Source of the DNA: an uncultured Pseudomonadota bacterium | GTDB lineage: Bacteria; Pseudomonadota; Gammaproteobacteria; Burkholderiales; SG8-39 | Length of the DNA: 64,000 nt | Direction: 5' to 3' | NCBI GenBank assembly: GCA_903834835.1 | Contig: CAILKO010000025.1 | Span: forward strand, 1 to 64,000 | Made by a program: the position numbers and the translations under genes | The notes under the pieces: generated by a model | Told to the model about the DNA's origin: nothing | Databases searched by the model: none | What the model saw: the letters and a program-made list of their open reading frames with translations, nothing else | Shown: positions 8,586 to 17,209 of the stretch, piece by piece | How positions within the stretch are numbered: position 1 is the first letter of the stretch | Layout of the letters: each line of letters begins with the position of its first letter

Positions 8586-9682
8586 GGATCCTGCATACCG
8601 AGGCCTCCTGCGGATGGGGCGGGCAGGAGATCCGGATTCTCGAGGAGTCCCGCGGGATGATCGCGCGCGGCCACGAGGTAATGCTGCTCTGCCCGGCCGA
8701 GGCCCGCATTCTCGCGGAGGCGGCGCGATTCGGGGTACCTGCACAGGCCGCGCCGATCGGGCGCAAGGGCGTTGCCGGGCTGCTCGCGCTCAGACGGCTC
8801 ATCGGCCGGCTGCGGCCCGATGTCGTCAACACGCACAGCTCGACCGACACCTGGCTCGTCGCGCTGGCCCGCCTCTTCATGTTTCGTCCACCGCCCATGG
8901 TCCGGACCCGGCATATTTCCGCTCCAGTGCACCCCAATGCGGCGTCACGCTGGCTCTACGCCCGTGCGACCACTCGCGTCGTAACGACGGGTGAACAGCT
9001 CCGGCGTTCGCTGATCGAGCAGACGGGCATCAGCGCCGGACGCGTGAGCTCTATCCCCACCGGCATCGATGCGGGCCGCTTTTATCCCGGCGATCCGGTT
9101 GCTGCGCGCCGCGCGCTTGGCCTGTCCGGGGAGGGCCCGTGGATCGGCATCGTCGCCACGCTGCGCAGCTGGAAAGGTCACCTGTACCTGCTCGAGGCAT
9201 TCGCGAAGCTGCGAACGTCGGGCGCCCGGCTGCTGATCGTCGGCGACGGACCGATGCGGGAAGTCCTCGCGGAACGCGTGCGCGCGCTCGGCATCGGCGA
9301 GCGCGTCATCATGGCGGGCGAAAGGCGCGAGCCGGAATACTGGATGCGCGCCTTCGATCTCTTCTGCCTGCCGTCCTACGCGAACGAAGGAGTGCCCCAG
9401 GCCCTCATGCAAGCCATGTTGTGCGGCCTGCCGGTGATCACGACCCCCGTCGGCGCGATACCGGAAATCATTGCCGACGGCCGCACGGGCATCCTCGTGC
9501 CCGCGCGCGACGCCGGAGCGCTTGCGGGCGCGATCGATCTGGCGCTCGCCGACCCGGCCGGACGGGCCGCACTCGGCCGGGCGGCGCGCCTGGAGGCGCT
9601 GGAGCACTTCGGCTTCGACCGCATGATCGAGCGCATGGAGGCGGTGTTCGGCGAGGCTGTCGCAAGCGTGAGGGCGGATTGA
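8582..9682 (+). CDS. Glycosyltransferase family 4
   Basis: 366 residues with a GT-B fold, starting RILHTEASCGWGGQEIRILE. The donor domain has GIVATLRSWKGHLYLLEAFA and LLIVGDGPMREVL. The EX7E region lies in SYANEGVPQALMQAMLCGLP. It starts at GTG overlapping the stop of the MsbA-like gene, and ends one base into the next ATG. It is part of the core or O-chain assembly set. The GWGGQE opening occurs in several GT4 enzymes placed beside waa genes, but acceptor and donor cannot be assigned. Confidence 0.8.
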   Translation: MRILHTEASCGWGGQEIRILEESRGMIARGHEVMLLCPAEARILAEAARFGVPAQAAPIGRKGVAGLLALRRLIGRLRPDVVNTHSSTDTWLVALARLFMFRPPPMVRTRHISAPVHPNAASRWLYARATTRVVTTGEQLRRSLIEQTGISAGRVSSIPTGIDAGRFYPGDPVAARRALGLSGEGPWIGIVATLRSWKGHLYLLEAFAKLRTSGARLLIVGDGPMREVLAERVRALGIGERVIMAGERREPEYWMRAFDLFCLPSYANEGVPQALMQAMLCGLPVITTPVGAIPEIIADGRTGILVPARDAGALAGAIDLALADPAGRAALGRAARLEALEHFGFDRMIERMEAVFGEAVASVRAD

Positions 9683-10794
9683 TGGCGCCCCGCCGGATTC
9701 TGGTGATCAGCGTCACCCGTATCGGAGACACGCTCCTCATGACACCGGTTTTGCGCACACTGGCCCGGGCGTGGCCGGACGCCGAAATCACATTCGCGGG
9801 CCATCGCAAGCGGATCGAGGTGCTGCGGCACCTGCCCTTCGTACGGAGGCTTGCCGCCATCAGCAAGCGTACGGCCCCCTTCCTCGGGCGTTTCGGGCGG
9901 CGGCGCTACGACCTCGCCCTCGTCTACGGGAACGACGGCGCGCTGGTGGCCTATGCATTGCGCGTTGCGGACCGGGTGATCGCTTTCCGCCAGCATTCCG
10001 ATTCGCTCAATCGCAGACTCGCGGCCATCGGCCGCGAGGACGGCTTCCAGCCGACCCATGCCGTGACGCTGTATCTGCTGCTGCTGCGCCCGCTCGGCCT
10101 GATGCCGGACGGAATGTACGTTTCCTATCGTGTCACGCCCGAGGAAGACATTTGGGCGCGCGCCCGCCTTGCGCGGGAGCGCATCGCCGGCACACCGCTG
10201 ATCGGGCTTCAGGTCGCGAGCTTCCCCACAAAGAGCCATCGCGACTGGCCGATCGAACACTTTATCGAGCTCTGCCGGCGCATCCTCGCGATCCGCCCGA
10301 ATGCGCATTTCCTCATTTTCGGCGGCAAGGCCGAGGCGGGACGCACGCGCGCGCTGCACGCCAGCCTGGGTTTCCATGGCACGCTCCTCGCCGGCACGCT
10401 TAGCCTCAGGGAGACCGGGGCGATGATGAAGCAGGTCGATCTCTACGTAGGCGTCGACACCGGACCGACCCACATCATGGGTTCGCTGCACCGGCCGATG
10501 GTGGCGATGTACCACCCCACGGCACCGAGCAGCGCCCTCGGTCCGTTCGGGCATCCATGCTGCCATGCGATGGACCATCCGCTGGCGGCTGGCGGGGCGC
10601 CCTATCCAGGGAACGGATCGAACTTCGACACGCCGATGTCGGATATCTCCGTGGACGAAGTATTCGACAGGGTCTGCGCGGCACTGGAGAATCGCTTCCC
10701 GCCTCCCATGCCGGACGCGCCGTTCCCTCGGCCGACACCGGCTCCGGGGCTGCGCTTCGATATTTCGGTCGAATCCGACAAGGAGACGCGATGA
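9682..10794 (+). CDS. Glycosyltransferase family 9 (heptosyltransferase-like)
   Basis: 370 residues. The N-terminal ILVISVTRIGDTLLMTPVLR is the classic GT9 opening. LIGLQVASFPTKSHRDWPIE is the phosphate-binding strand, and DLYVGVDTGPTHIMGSLHRP is the C-terminal nucleotide-sugar motif. The true ATG is at 9682, overlapping the previous stop by one base; a longer in-frame reading back to 9139 is a shadow. It probably adds a heptose or hexose to the LPS core. The C-terminal 40 residues after AALENRF are proline-rich and extend beyond the usual domain. Confidence 0.8.
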   Translation: MAPRRILVISVTRIGDTLLMTPVLRTLARAWPDAEITFAGHRKRIEVLRHLPFVRRLAAISKRTAPFLGRFGRRRYDLALVYGNDGALVAYALRVADRVIAFRQHSDSLNRRLAAIGREDGFQPTHAVTLYLLLLRPLGLMPDGMYVSYRVTPEEDIWARARLARERIAGTPLIGLQVASFPTKSHRDWPIEHFIELCRRILAIRPNAHFLIFGGKAEAGRTRALHASLGFHGTLLAGTLSLRETGAMMKQVDLYVGVDTGPTHIMGSLHRPMVAMYHPTAPSSALGPFGHPCCHAMDHPLAAGGAPYPGNGSNFDTPMSDISVDEVFDRVCAALENRFPPPMPDAPFPRPTPAPGLRFDISVESDKETR

Positions 10795-11813
10795 GCGGCG
10801 TGCCGCGCTTCTCGGTGGCGATTCCCACCTACAACCGCCTCCGGACCTTCCTTCCGGAAGCGATTCGCGGCGTGCTTCGGCAATCGTTCGCAGACTTCGA
10901 ACTCATCGTCTCTGACAACGGCTCGACCGACGGGACGTCCGACCATGTGCGCTCTCTTGCGGACCCGCGCGTGCGCCTCGTCCGTCACCAGGCGACGATG
11001 CCGGCGGGCGAACATTTTGCGGCGCTGCTCCGTGAAGCGCAGGGCGAGTATGTGATCCTCCATCAGGACGACGATCTTCTCCACCGCGACTTTCTGCTGC
11101 GCGCCGACGCCGCGTTCCGGGAGTTTCCTTCGGCCGTGATGTACGGCACTCCGATCTGGCGGCAGGTACACGGTCGCGGCTACCATTCCAGGCTGATGCG
11201 GCCGCGCGCCGGACACGACGACATGGCCATCCTCAGCGACGAACCCGTTCTGTTCGAGGGTGACTATGCGGCGGTTCAGTTCTTCGACCCGATCCGTCAA
11301 TTCCTCCACCCGACGCTTGCCATGCGAAATACTGCACTTCGAGCAATTGGCGGATTCGATCCCGGGTCGACCTTTCAGAGTGATCTCGTCACCCAGGCGC
11401 GGCTGCTGTTTCAAGGGCCTCTGGTCTACGATCCGCGACCTGGAGGTGTCTCGCGCGTTCACCTGACGAATTTCATGCGCACCAAGAGCAAGGCATTCCG
11501 GAAGAGCTTCTTTCGCGCAAGCTACCTTGAGATCATCGCGTCCTTCGAGCGTGCGGGGGTACGCTGGCAACCGCTCCTCGAGGAATATCTCGGTAAGCTC
11601 TCCGAAAAGGAGATCATCGCCTGCCTGTACGAGTGGACCTACTATCGAGCGCCCGTCGAGCTCCAGAATATAGGCTTCGCCGCCCTGCGGCGAACCCAGA
11701 ACTCGCGCGGGCGCTACCTCCGCCGGTGCCTCACCAAGCTGGGCGTACGGAACATCGTCCGCCACTGGATGAGCCGCCGCGCGAATGAACCTCAGGAACG
11801 CAGGGGAGACTGA
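10791..11813 (+). CDS. Glycosyltransferase family 2
   Basis: 340 residues with a GT-A fold. It begins RFSVAIPTYNRLRTFLPEAI, followed by LIVSDNGSTDGTSDHV and the metal-binding HQDDDLLHRDF, which is the DXD equivalent. GT2 enzymes transfer a sugar from a nucleotide donor, usually in the cytoplasm, onto a lipid-linked or core acceptor. ATGA overlap with the preceding GT9 couples translation. The C-terminal 100 residues carry no recognised domain. It immediately precedes the CDP-sugar genes, so it could use the sugar they make; that is inference. Confidence 0.8.
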   Translation: MSGVPRFSVAIPTYNRLRTFLPEAIRGVLRQSFADFELIVSDNGSTDGTSDHVRSLADPRVRLVRHQATMPAGEHFAALLREAQGEYVILHQDDDLLHRDFLLRADAAFREFPSAVMYGTPIWRQVHGRGYHSRLMRPRAGHDDMAILSDEPVLFEGDYAAVQFFDPIRQFLHPTLAMRNTALRAIGGFDPGSTFQSDLVTQARLLFQGPLVYDPRPGGVSRVHLTNFMRTKSKAFRKSFFRASYLEIIASFERAGVRWQPLLEEYLGKLSEKEIIACLYEWTYYRAPVELQNIGFAALRRTQNSRGRYLRRCLTKLGVRNIVRHWMSRRANEPQERRGD

Positions 11814-11816
11814 CCC

Positions 11817-12590
11817 ATGAAAGCCGTGATACTCGCCGGTGGCCTCGGGACCCGGATATCGGAGGAGACCCACCTCCGCCCCAAGCCGATGATCGAGATC
11901 GGAGGAAAACCGGTCCTCTGGCACATCATGAAGGTCTATTCGGCCCACGGCATCGACGAGTTCATCATCTGCTGCGGTTACAAGGGCTATCTGATCAAGG
12001 AGTATTTCGCGAACTACTTTCTGCACATGTCGGACGTCACCTTCGATATGGCGAACAACCGCATGGAAGTCCACCAGCAAAAGGCGGAGCCCTGGCGCGT
12101 CACGCTGGTGGACACGGGCGAAGACACCCTTACCGGCGGGCGCCTGCGGCGCGTTGCAGACTATCTGAGGGACGAGGAAGCTTTCTGCTTTACCTACGGC
12201 GATGGCGTCGCCGACATCGACATCGCGGCTGAAGTGGCCTTTCACCGCCAGCATGGAAAATGGGCGACCGTCGCGGCAGTGCAGCCGCCCGGCCGCTACG
12301 GCGCGTTGCGGCTCGATGGCAGCAGCGTTACCGGCTTCACCGAAAAACCGCGTGGTGATGGCGGATTGATCAACGGCGGATTCTTCGTGCTCTCGCCGCG
12401 CTGCCTGGAACTCGTGGACAGCGACCGATGCAGCTGGGAGGGCGAACCCCTGGTCCGGTTGGCGGAAATGGAACAGCTCCGCGCGTTCCGGCACACCGGC
12501 TTCTGGCAGCCCATGGATACCTTGCGCGACAAGAACATGCTTGAGGAGCTGTGGGCTTCCGGGCGCGCACCGTGGAAGATATGGACTTGA
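11817..12590 (+). CDS. rfbF: Glucose-1-phosphate cytidylyltransferase
   Basis: 257 residues. It opens with the nucleotidyltransferase motif AVILAGGLGTRISEETHLRP followed by KPMIEIGGKPVLWHI. It then has the cytidylyltransferase-specific FIICCGYKGYLIKEYF and DTGEDTLTGGRL. The enzyme makes CDP-glucose from CTP and glucose 1-phosphate, the entry step for CDP-linked deoxysugars. The length equals the 257-residue RfbF/DdhA family norm. The next gene, rfbG, starts inside its last codons. Highly recognisable. Confidence 0.95.
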   Translation: MKAVILAGGLGTRISEETHLRPKPMIEIGGKPVLWHIMKVYSAHGIDEFIICCGYKGYLIKEYFANYFLHMSDVTFDMANNRMEVHQQKAEPWRVTLVDTGEDTLTGGRLRRVADYLRDEEAFCFTYGDGVADIDIAAEVAFHRQHGKWATVAAVQPPGRYGALRLDGSSVTGFTEKPRGDGGLINGGFFVLSPRCLELVDSDRCSWEGEPLVRLAEMEQLRAFRHTGFWQPMDTLRDKNMLEELWASGRAPWKIWT

Positions 12591-13654
12591 CCCGCACCTT
12601 CTGGAACGGCCGGCGCGTGTTCGTGACCGGCCATACCGGGTTCAAGGGTGGCTGGCTCAGTCTCTGGCTCAGCCACATGGGCGCGGAAGTGCACGGCTAT
12701 GCGCTGCAGCCCCCGACAGAACCGAACTTCTTCCGCGCCGCGGGGATCGAGAGGCGGATTGCGTCGAGCCGGATCGCGGATGTACGTGACCAGGAATCCC
12801 TGCGAACCGCCATGACGGCTTCGGGCGCGGAGATCGTGCTGCATCTCGCAGCCCAGCCGCTCGTCCGACATTCGTATGCGGCACCTGCCGAGACCTACGC
12901 GGTAAATGTCATGGGCACGGTGCATGTGCTTGAAGCCGTGAGGACCACGTCCTCGGTGAAGGCCGTCGTGAACGTCACGACCGACAAGTGCTACGACAAC
13001 CGGGAATGGCACTGGCCTTACCGTGAGAACGAGCCCCTGGGCGGGGTCGACCCCTATGCGAGCAGCAAGGCCTGCTCGGAGATCCTGACTGCGGCCTGGC
13101 GCGCATCCTTCCTTTCGCAAGCCGGCGTCGGTGTGGCCACCGCCCGCGCCGGCAACGTCATCGGGGGCGGAGACTGGGCCGCCGATCGTCTGGTGCCGGA
13201 TTTCCTGCGCGCAATCGATGCCGGCACACCAATCCGGCTACGCAATCCTTCAGCAATCCGGCCATGGCAGCATGTGCTGGAGCCGCTGTCCGGATATCTG
13301 CAGGTCGCGCAGACGCTGTACGCCGACCCCCGATCCTGCGCAGAGGCCTGGAACTTCGGTCCGCAGGAGAGCGATGCGAGGCCGGTGAGCTGGCTGATCG
13401 AATTCCTTTGCGCAGCATCGCCAGGCGCGTCGTGGGCGGATGACAGGACGGCCGAGCCGCTGCATGAAGCGGGAACGCTCAGACTGGACAGTTCTAAAGC
13501 CCGCGCACGCCTCGGATGGCGACCGCGCTGGAGCCTGCAGGAAGCACTTTCCGCCACGCTCGCCTGGCATCAGGCCTGGCGCCGCGCGGAGGACATGGCG
13601 TCATTCAGCCTAGCGCAGATCGACGCCTACGAGGCGGTTCGGTTCCCTGAATGA
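12581..13654 (+). CDS. rfbG: CDP-glucose 4,6-dehydratase
   Basis: 357 residues, extended SDR. FWNGRRVFVTGHTGFKGGWL is the family-specific N terminus, with TGHTGFKG as the NAD-binding motif. NVTTDKCYDN and PYASSKACSE carry the active-site Thr-Asp and Tyr/Lys residues. It converts CDP-glucose to CDP-4-keto-6-deoxyglucose. The ATG at 12581 has GGAAG upstream, overlaps rfbF by 10 bases, and matches known RfbG starts. The 12551 ATG would add an unlike leader. No 3-dehydrase (RfbH/DdhC) follows, so the pathway departs from the classic 3,6-dideoxyhexose route. Confidence 0.93.
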   Translation: MDLTRTFWNGRRVFVTGHTGFKGGWLSLWLSHMGAEVHGYALQPPTEPNFFRAAGIERRIASSRIADVRDQESLRTAMTASGAEIVLHLAAQPLVRHSYAAPAETYAVNVMGTVHVLEAVRTTSSVKAVVNVTTDKCYDNREWHWPYRENEPLGGVDPYASSKACSEILTAAWRASFLSQAGVGVATARAGNVIGGGDWAADRLVPDFLRAIDAGTPIRLRNPSAIRPWQHVLEPLSGYLQVAQTLYADPRSCAEAWNFGPQESDARPVSWLIEFLCAASPGASWADDRTAEPLHEAGTLRLDSSKARARLGWRPRWSLQEALSATLAWHQAWRRAEDMASFSLAQIDAYEAVRFPE

Positions 13655-14214
13655 GCGCTCGCTTCGATGTGATTTCCTGTCGGCTTGCCGGACTGACGCT
13701 GCTGCAGCGCAAGCCCCTGCGCGACGACCGCGGGTATTTCGAGCGTCTGTACTGCGCGGACGAACTTGCCGCAGTTCTCGACGGGCGTTCGCTGGTGCAG
13801 ATCAACCACACGCTCACCGCGCACCGTGGCACGGTGCGCGGGATGCACTTTCAACATCCGCCCGCGTCGGAAGCAAAGCTTGTGAGCTGCCTGCGCGGCC
13901 AGGTCTTTGACGTCGCCGTCGATCTGCGTCGTGACTCACCTACCTTCCTTTGCTGGCATGCCGAGATCCTGAGCGCGGGGAACCATCTGAGCCTGTTCAT
14001 CCCCGAGGGCTTCGCACACGGATTCCAGACCCTCGAGGACGACAGCGAAATGCTCTACTTTCATTCCGCACCGTACGCGAGAGAGGCCGAGGGCGGCCTG
14101 CACCCCCTGGACCCGCGGCTCGCAATCGCCTGGCCGCTGCAACCCTCGGGACTCTCTGCGCGCGACAGCGGATTCCGGTTACTCGACGAGCAGTTTCCCG
14201 GAGTCACCCCATGA
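13651..14214 (+). CDS. RmlC-like NDP-4-keto-6-deoxyhexose 3,5-epimerase
   Basis: 187 residues forming a cupin of the RmlC family. LLQRKPLRDDRGYFERLYCA is the substrate-loop start. RGMHFQHPP holds the equivalent of the catalytic His. SLFIPEGFAHGFQTLED and LHPLDPRLAIAWPL are the conserved later blocks. RmlC acts on dTDP-4-keto-6-deoxyglucose. Here the gene follows rfbF-rfbG, so the likely substrate is the CDP-linked 4-keto sugar, epimerised at C3 and/or C5. ATGA overlaps on both sides place it firmly in the operon. It may be a mono-epimerase; the sequence alone does not settle it. Confidence 0.85.
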   Translation: MSARFDVISCRLAGLTLLQRKPLRDDRGYFERLYCADELAAVLDGRSLVQINHTLTAHRGTVRGMHFQHPPASEAKLVSCLRGQVFDVAVDLRRDSPTFLCWHAEILSAGNHLSLFIPEGFAHGFQTLEDDSEMLYFHSAPYAREAEGGLHPLDPRLAIAWPLQPSGLSARDSGFRLLDEQFPGVTP

Positions 14215-15437
14215 AGTGCCGTCACTGCGACGCCGAACTCGCCCTTGCGCTTGCTGACCTGGGCAGCGCACCACCGTCGAACGCCTACCTCACCGAAGTC
14301 AGGCTGCACGCGCCGGAAAAGTGGTTCCCGCTCCGCGTACTTGTGTGCGAGCGCTGCTGGCTCGTCCAGACGGAAGACTTCTCCCGCGCCGACGAACTGT
14401 TCGACGCCGACTACGCCTATTTCAGCGGCTTTTCCACCACCTGGCTCGCACATTGCGAGCGCTACGTGGCGGATATGATCGAACGCTTCGGACTGAGCGA
14501 GAAAAGCCGCATTTTCGAGATCGCGGCGAACGACGGCTCTTTGCTGGCATTCGTCAGCGCCAGGGGCATACCCTGCACGGGAATAGAACCCACCGCCAGC
14601 ACTGCCGCCGCTGCACGAGCGCGCGGCCTGGACATCATCGAAGAATTTTTTGGCGTGGCGCTCGCGCGCCGGTTGGCAGCACAGGGGATGCGCGCTGACC
14701 TTGCCGCTGCAAACAACGTCCTCGCACATGTCCCGGACATCAACGACTTTGTGGCAGGATTTCACGAACTCCTGAAAGCCGACGGTGTCGCCACCTTCGA
14801 GTTTCCGCACCTGTTGCGGCTGCTGCACGAGAGTCAGTTCGACACGATCTACCATGAGCACTTCTCCTACCTGTCGCTGACGGCCGTCGAGCGTATCTTC
14901 GGCAGGAACGGGCTCTCCATATTTGATGTGGAGGAGCTCCCGACCCATGGCGGCAGTCTGCGCGTCTACGCCCAGCGCCACGACACCGGAACCCGGCCGA
15001 TAACGCCGCGTGTGCCCGCAATGCTAGAGCGCGAAGATCTGGCCGGTCTGCGAGAAAGCGCGACCTACGCGGGATTTCAGGCCAGAACAGACGGTATCAA
15101 GAACGATTTTCTCCGTTTCCTGCTCGAGGCACGCCGTAGTGGACGGACAGTCGCGGCCTACGGTGCCGCTGCAAAGGGCAACACCCTGATGAACTATGCG
15201 GGTGTGCGCAGGGATCTGATCGCTTTTGTGGCCGATCGAAACCCGGCAAAACAGGCAAAGTACACTCCCGGAAGCAGAATCCCGATCGTTCCGGAGGAGC
15301 GCATCCGCCAGCATCGCCCGGATTTCGTCGTGATACTCCCTTGGAACATCAGAATCGAGGTTATGGAGCAGCTCGCATACATTCGCGAATGGGGCGGCCG
15401 ATTCGTGACCGCGGTACCGGCGCTGGAGGTTTCATGA
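14211..15437 (+). CDS. NDP-sugar C-methyltransferase (NovU/TylCIII type)
   Basis: 408 residues in the three-part layout of sugar C-methyltransferases. An N-terminal zinc-binding segment has CRHCDAELA and a second pair, CERCWLVQ. Next is a SAM-binding Rossmann domain with IFEIAANDGSLLAFVSARGI. The C-terminal domain contains YGAAAKGNTLMNYAGV and a final VILPWNI segment. Such enzymes add a methyl group to C3 or C5 of 4-keto-6-deoxy NDP-sugars, giving branched sugars. After rfbF, rfbG and an epimerase, the substrate is probably CDP-linked. Length and motif order match NovU. The methylated carbon cannot be decided here. Confidence 0.88.
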   Translation: MKCRHCDAELALALADLGSAPPSNAYLTEVRLHAPEKWFPLRVLVCERCWLVQTEDFSRADELFDADYAYFSGFSTTWLAHCERYVADMIERFGLSEKSRIFEIAANDGSLLAFVSARGIPCTGIEPTASTAAAARARGLDIIEEFFGVALARRLAAQGMRADLAAANNVLAHVPDINDFVAGFHELLKADGVATFEFPHLLRLLHESQFDTIYHEHFSYLSLTAVERIFGRNGLSIFDVEELPTHGGSLRVYAQRHDTGTRPITPRVPAMLEREDLAGLRESATYAGFQARTDGIKNDFLRFLLEARRSGRTVAAYGAAAKGNTLMNYAGVRRDLIAFVADRNPAKQAKYTPGSRIPIVPEERIRQHRPDFVVILPWNIRIEVMEQLAYIREWGGRFVTAVPALEVS

Positions 15438-16552
15438 CCGGCAGGATCCTGTATACGAAGCCGTCGATTACCGAGGTCGAGATCGCCTATGCCGCTGACG
15501 CGGCGCGCAACGGCTGGGGCGCTCATTGCTACGACTACCTTTACCGTTTCGAGGAGATGTTCGCGCGACATCTCGGCGTCAAGCACGCCATTGCAACCTC
15601 AAGTTGTACCGGGGCACTGCATATGGGCCTCGCGGCGCTCGAGATCGGCCCCGGAGACGAAGTCATCCTCGCGGATGCGAACTGGGTCGCGAGCGCCGCA
15701 CCGATTACCTACCTCGGCGCGAAGCCGGTCTTTGTGGACATCCTGCCCGACAGCTGGTGCCTTGATCCGGACCGGGTCGAGGCGGCGATCACGCGGAACA
15801 CGCGCGCGATTCTGGCCGTGCACCTGTACGGGAATCTCTGCGAGATGGACCGCCTGCTCGAAATCGGCGAAAGGCACGGCCTCCCGGTGATCGAGGATGC
15901 GGCGGAGGCCATTGGTTCGATCTACTACGGACACCGCGCCGGATCGATCGGGCGATTCGGGACCTTCTCACTCCACGGCACGAAGACGATCACGACAGGT
16001 GAAGGCGGCGTATTCGTCACTGACGACTCTGCCCTGTACGAGCACGTCCTGACGCTCAGCAACCACGGCCGTGCCCGCGGCCAGACACGACAGTTCTGGG
16101 CGGACATGATCGGCTTCAAATACAAGATGGCCAACATTCAGGCCGCGATCGGATGCGGCCAGCTGGAACGCATCGATGCGCTCATCGCGCGCAAACGTGA
16201 GATCTTCAATTGGTATCGTGACCAGTTGGGAACCCTTCCCGGTATCCGGCTGAATCCGGAGCCGGAGGGTACGACTATCGGCGCGTGGATGCCCACCGCG
16301 GTCTTCGATGCTGCGACCCGCATAAGCCGTGAGACGTTGCGCTCCGCCTTTCAGGCGGCGGACATCGACGCGCGCGTATTCTTCCACCCGCTGTCCAGCC
16401 TGCCCATGTTCGAGCCTGTGCGCGACAACGTTGTCGCCTGGGACATTCCCGAACGTGCGATCAACCTTCCCAGCTACCACGACATGTCGATGGAACAGCT
16501 GGCGCGCGTAACTGACGTCGTTCGCAAGCTGATCGATGACCGTGTCCGCTGA
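15434..16552 (+). CDS. DegT/DnrJ/EryC1-family PLP-dependent sugar aminotransferase
   Basis: 372 residues. Motifs run in order: SSCTGALHMGLAALEIGPGD, the cofactor-binding VIEDAAEAIGS, and SLHGTKTITTGEGG with the Schiff-base Lys184. The retained lysine rules out an RfbH/ColD-type dehydrase. The PerA-like SxHGTK pattern suggests amination at C4 of a 4-keto-6-deoxy sugar with glutamate as donor. It follows the C-methyltransferase by ATGA overlap and is followed by an acyltransferase overlapping by 17 bases. This fits a 4-amino-4,6-dideoxy, methyl-branched, N-acylated sugar. The order of reactions is inferred. Confidence 0.88.
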   Translation: MTGRILYTKPSITEVEIAYAADAARNGWGAHCYDYLYRFEEMFARHLGVKHAIATSSCTGALHMGLAALEIGPGDEVILADANWVASAAPITYLGAKPVFVDILPDSWCLDPDRVEAAITRNTRAILAVHLYGNLCEMDRLLEIGERHGLPVIEDAAEAIGSIYYGHRAGSIGRFGTFSLHGTKTITTGEGGVFVTDDSALYEHVLTLSNHGRARGQTRQFWADMIGFKYKMANIQAAIGCGQLERIDALIARKREIFNWYRDQLGTLPGIRLNPEPEGTTIGAWMPTAVFDAATRISRETLRSAFQAADIDARVFFHPLSSLPMFEPVRDNVVAWDIPERAINLPSYHDMSMEQLARVTDVVRKLIDDRVR

Positions 16553-17192
16553 ATACGTACTCTGGGGCAGTGCCGGGCACGCAAAGGTACTTGAGGAGCT
16601 GATATCGGCGCATGGCGGAAGGGTGATCGCCCTGTTTGACAACCTTGAAGTCCCATCCGCGTTGATCGGCGTACCGGTCTACTACGGAAGAGCCGGATTC
16701 GAGGGGTGGGCAGCTCAGCAGCGTCACATCGATCGGCTCTCGGCTGCCGTAGCGATCGGCGGACACCGCGGGCGAGACCGTATCGAGATCCACGCGTTGT
16801 TCCGCCGCCACGGTCTGGGCCTGCCGCCGCTGATACACCCGGATGCGAGCTTCAGCCGGACCGCGTCGATCGGTGCTGGAAGCCAGGTGCTGGCTCATGC
16901 CTTGGTTGCAGCGGAAGTGCGGATCGGCGAGGCATGCATCATCAACCACAAGGCTTCGGTGGACCACGAAAGCACGCTCGGAAACGGCGTCCATGTCGCA
17001 CCCGGAGCGATACTGTGCGGCTGCGTAAGTGTGGGCGACAATGTTCTGATCGGTGCAGGGGCGGTAGTTCTGCCCCGCATTACGGTCGGCGCGAATGCCG
17101 TCGTCGGTGCCGGCGCGGTCGTCACCCGGAATGTTGCCGCCGGCTCCACGGTAGCGGGAAATCCGGCGCGCCCGGCCCTGAACAGACAGTGA
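16536..17192 (+). CDS. NeuD/PglD-family sugar N- or O-acyltransferase
   Basis: 218 residues. The N-terminal domain starts YVLWGSAGHAKVLEELISA, which is the PglB-type Rossmann-like sugar-binding fold. The C-terminal left-handed beta helix is built of hexapeptide repeats, for example IGEACIINHKASVDHESTLG and VLIGAGAVVLPRITVGANAV. Family members transfer acetyl from acetyl-CoA to a 4-amino group of UDP-sugars (PglD, PerB) or to sialic acid (NeuD). The His in NHKASVDHE matches the catalytic base region. Directly after the aminotransferase, N-acylation of its product is the natural reading. Confidence 0.85.
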   Translation: MTVSAEYVLWGSAGHAKVLEELISAHGGRVIALFDNLEVPSALIGVPVYYGRAGFEGWAAQQRHIDRLSAAVAIGGHRGRDRIEIHALFRRHGLGLPPLIHPDASFSRTASIGAGSQVLAHALVAAEVRIGEACIINHKASVDHESTLGNGVHVAPGAILCGCVSVGDNVLIGAGAVVLPRITVGANAVVGAGAVVTRNVAAGSTVAGNPARPALNRQ

Positions 17193-17209
17193 ATAACAAC
17201 AGAGGCACG

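Noticed and set aside
10602-12494. 630-codon minus-strand open frame
   Set aside because: It lies opposite the GT2 and rfbF genes, which have clear motifs and coupled starts. The translation has no recognisable domain and looks like a high-GC antisense shadow.
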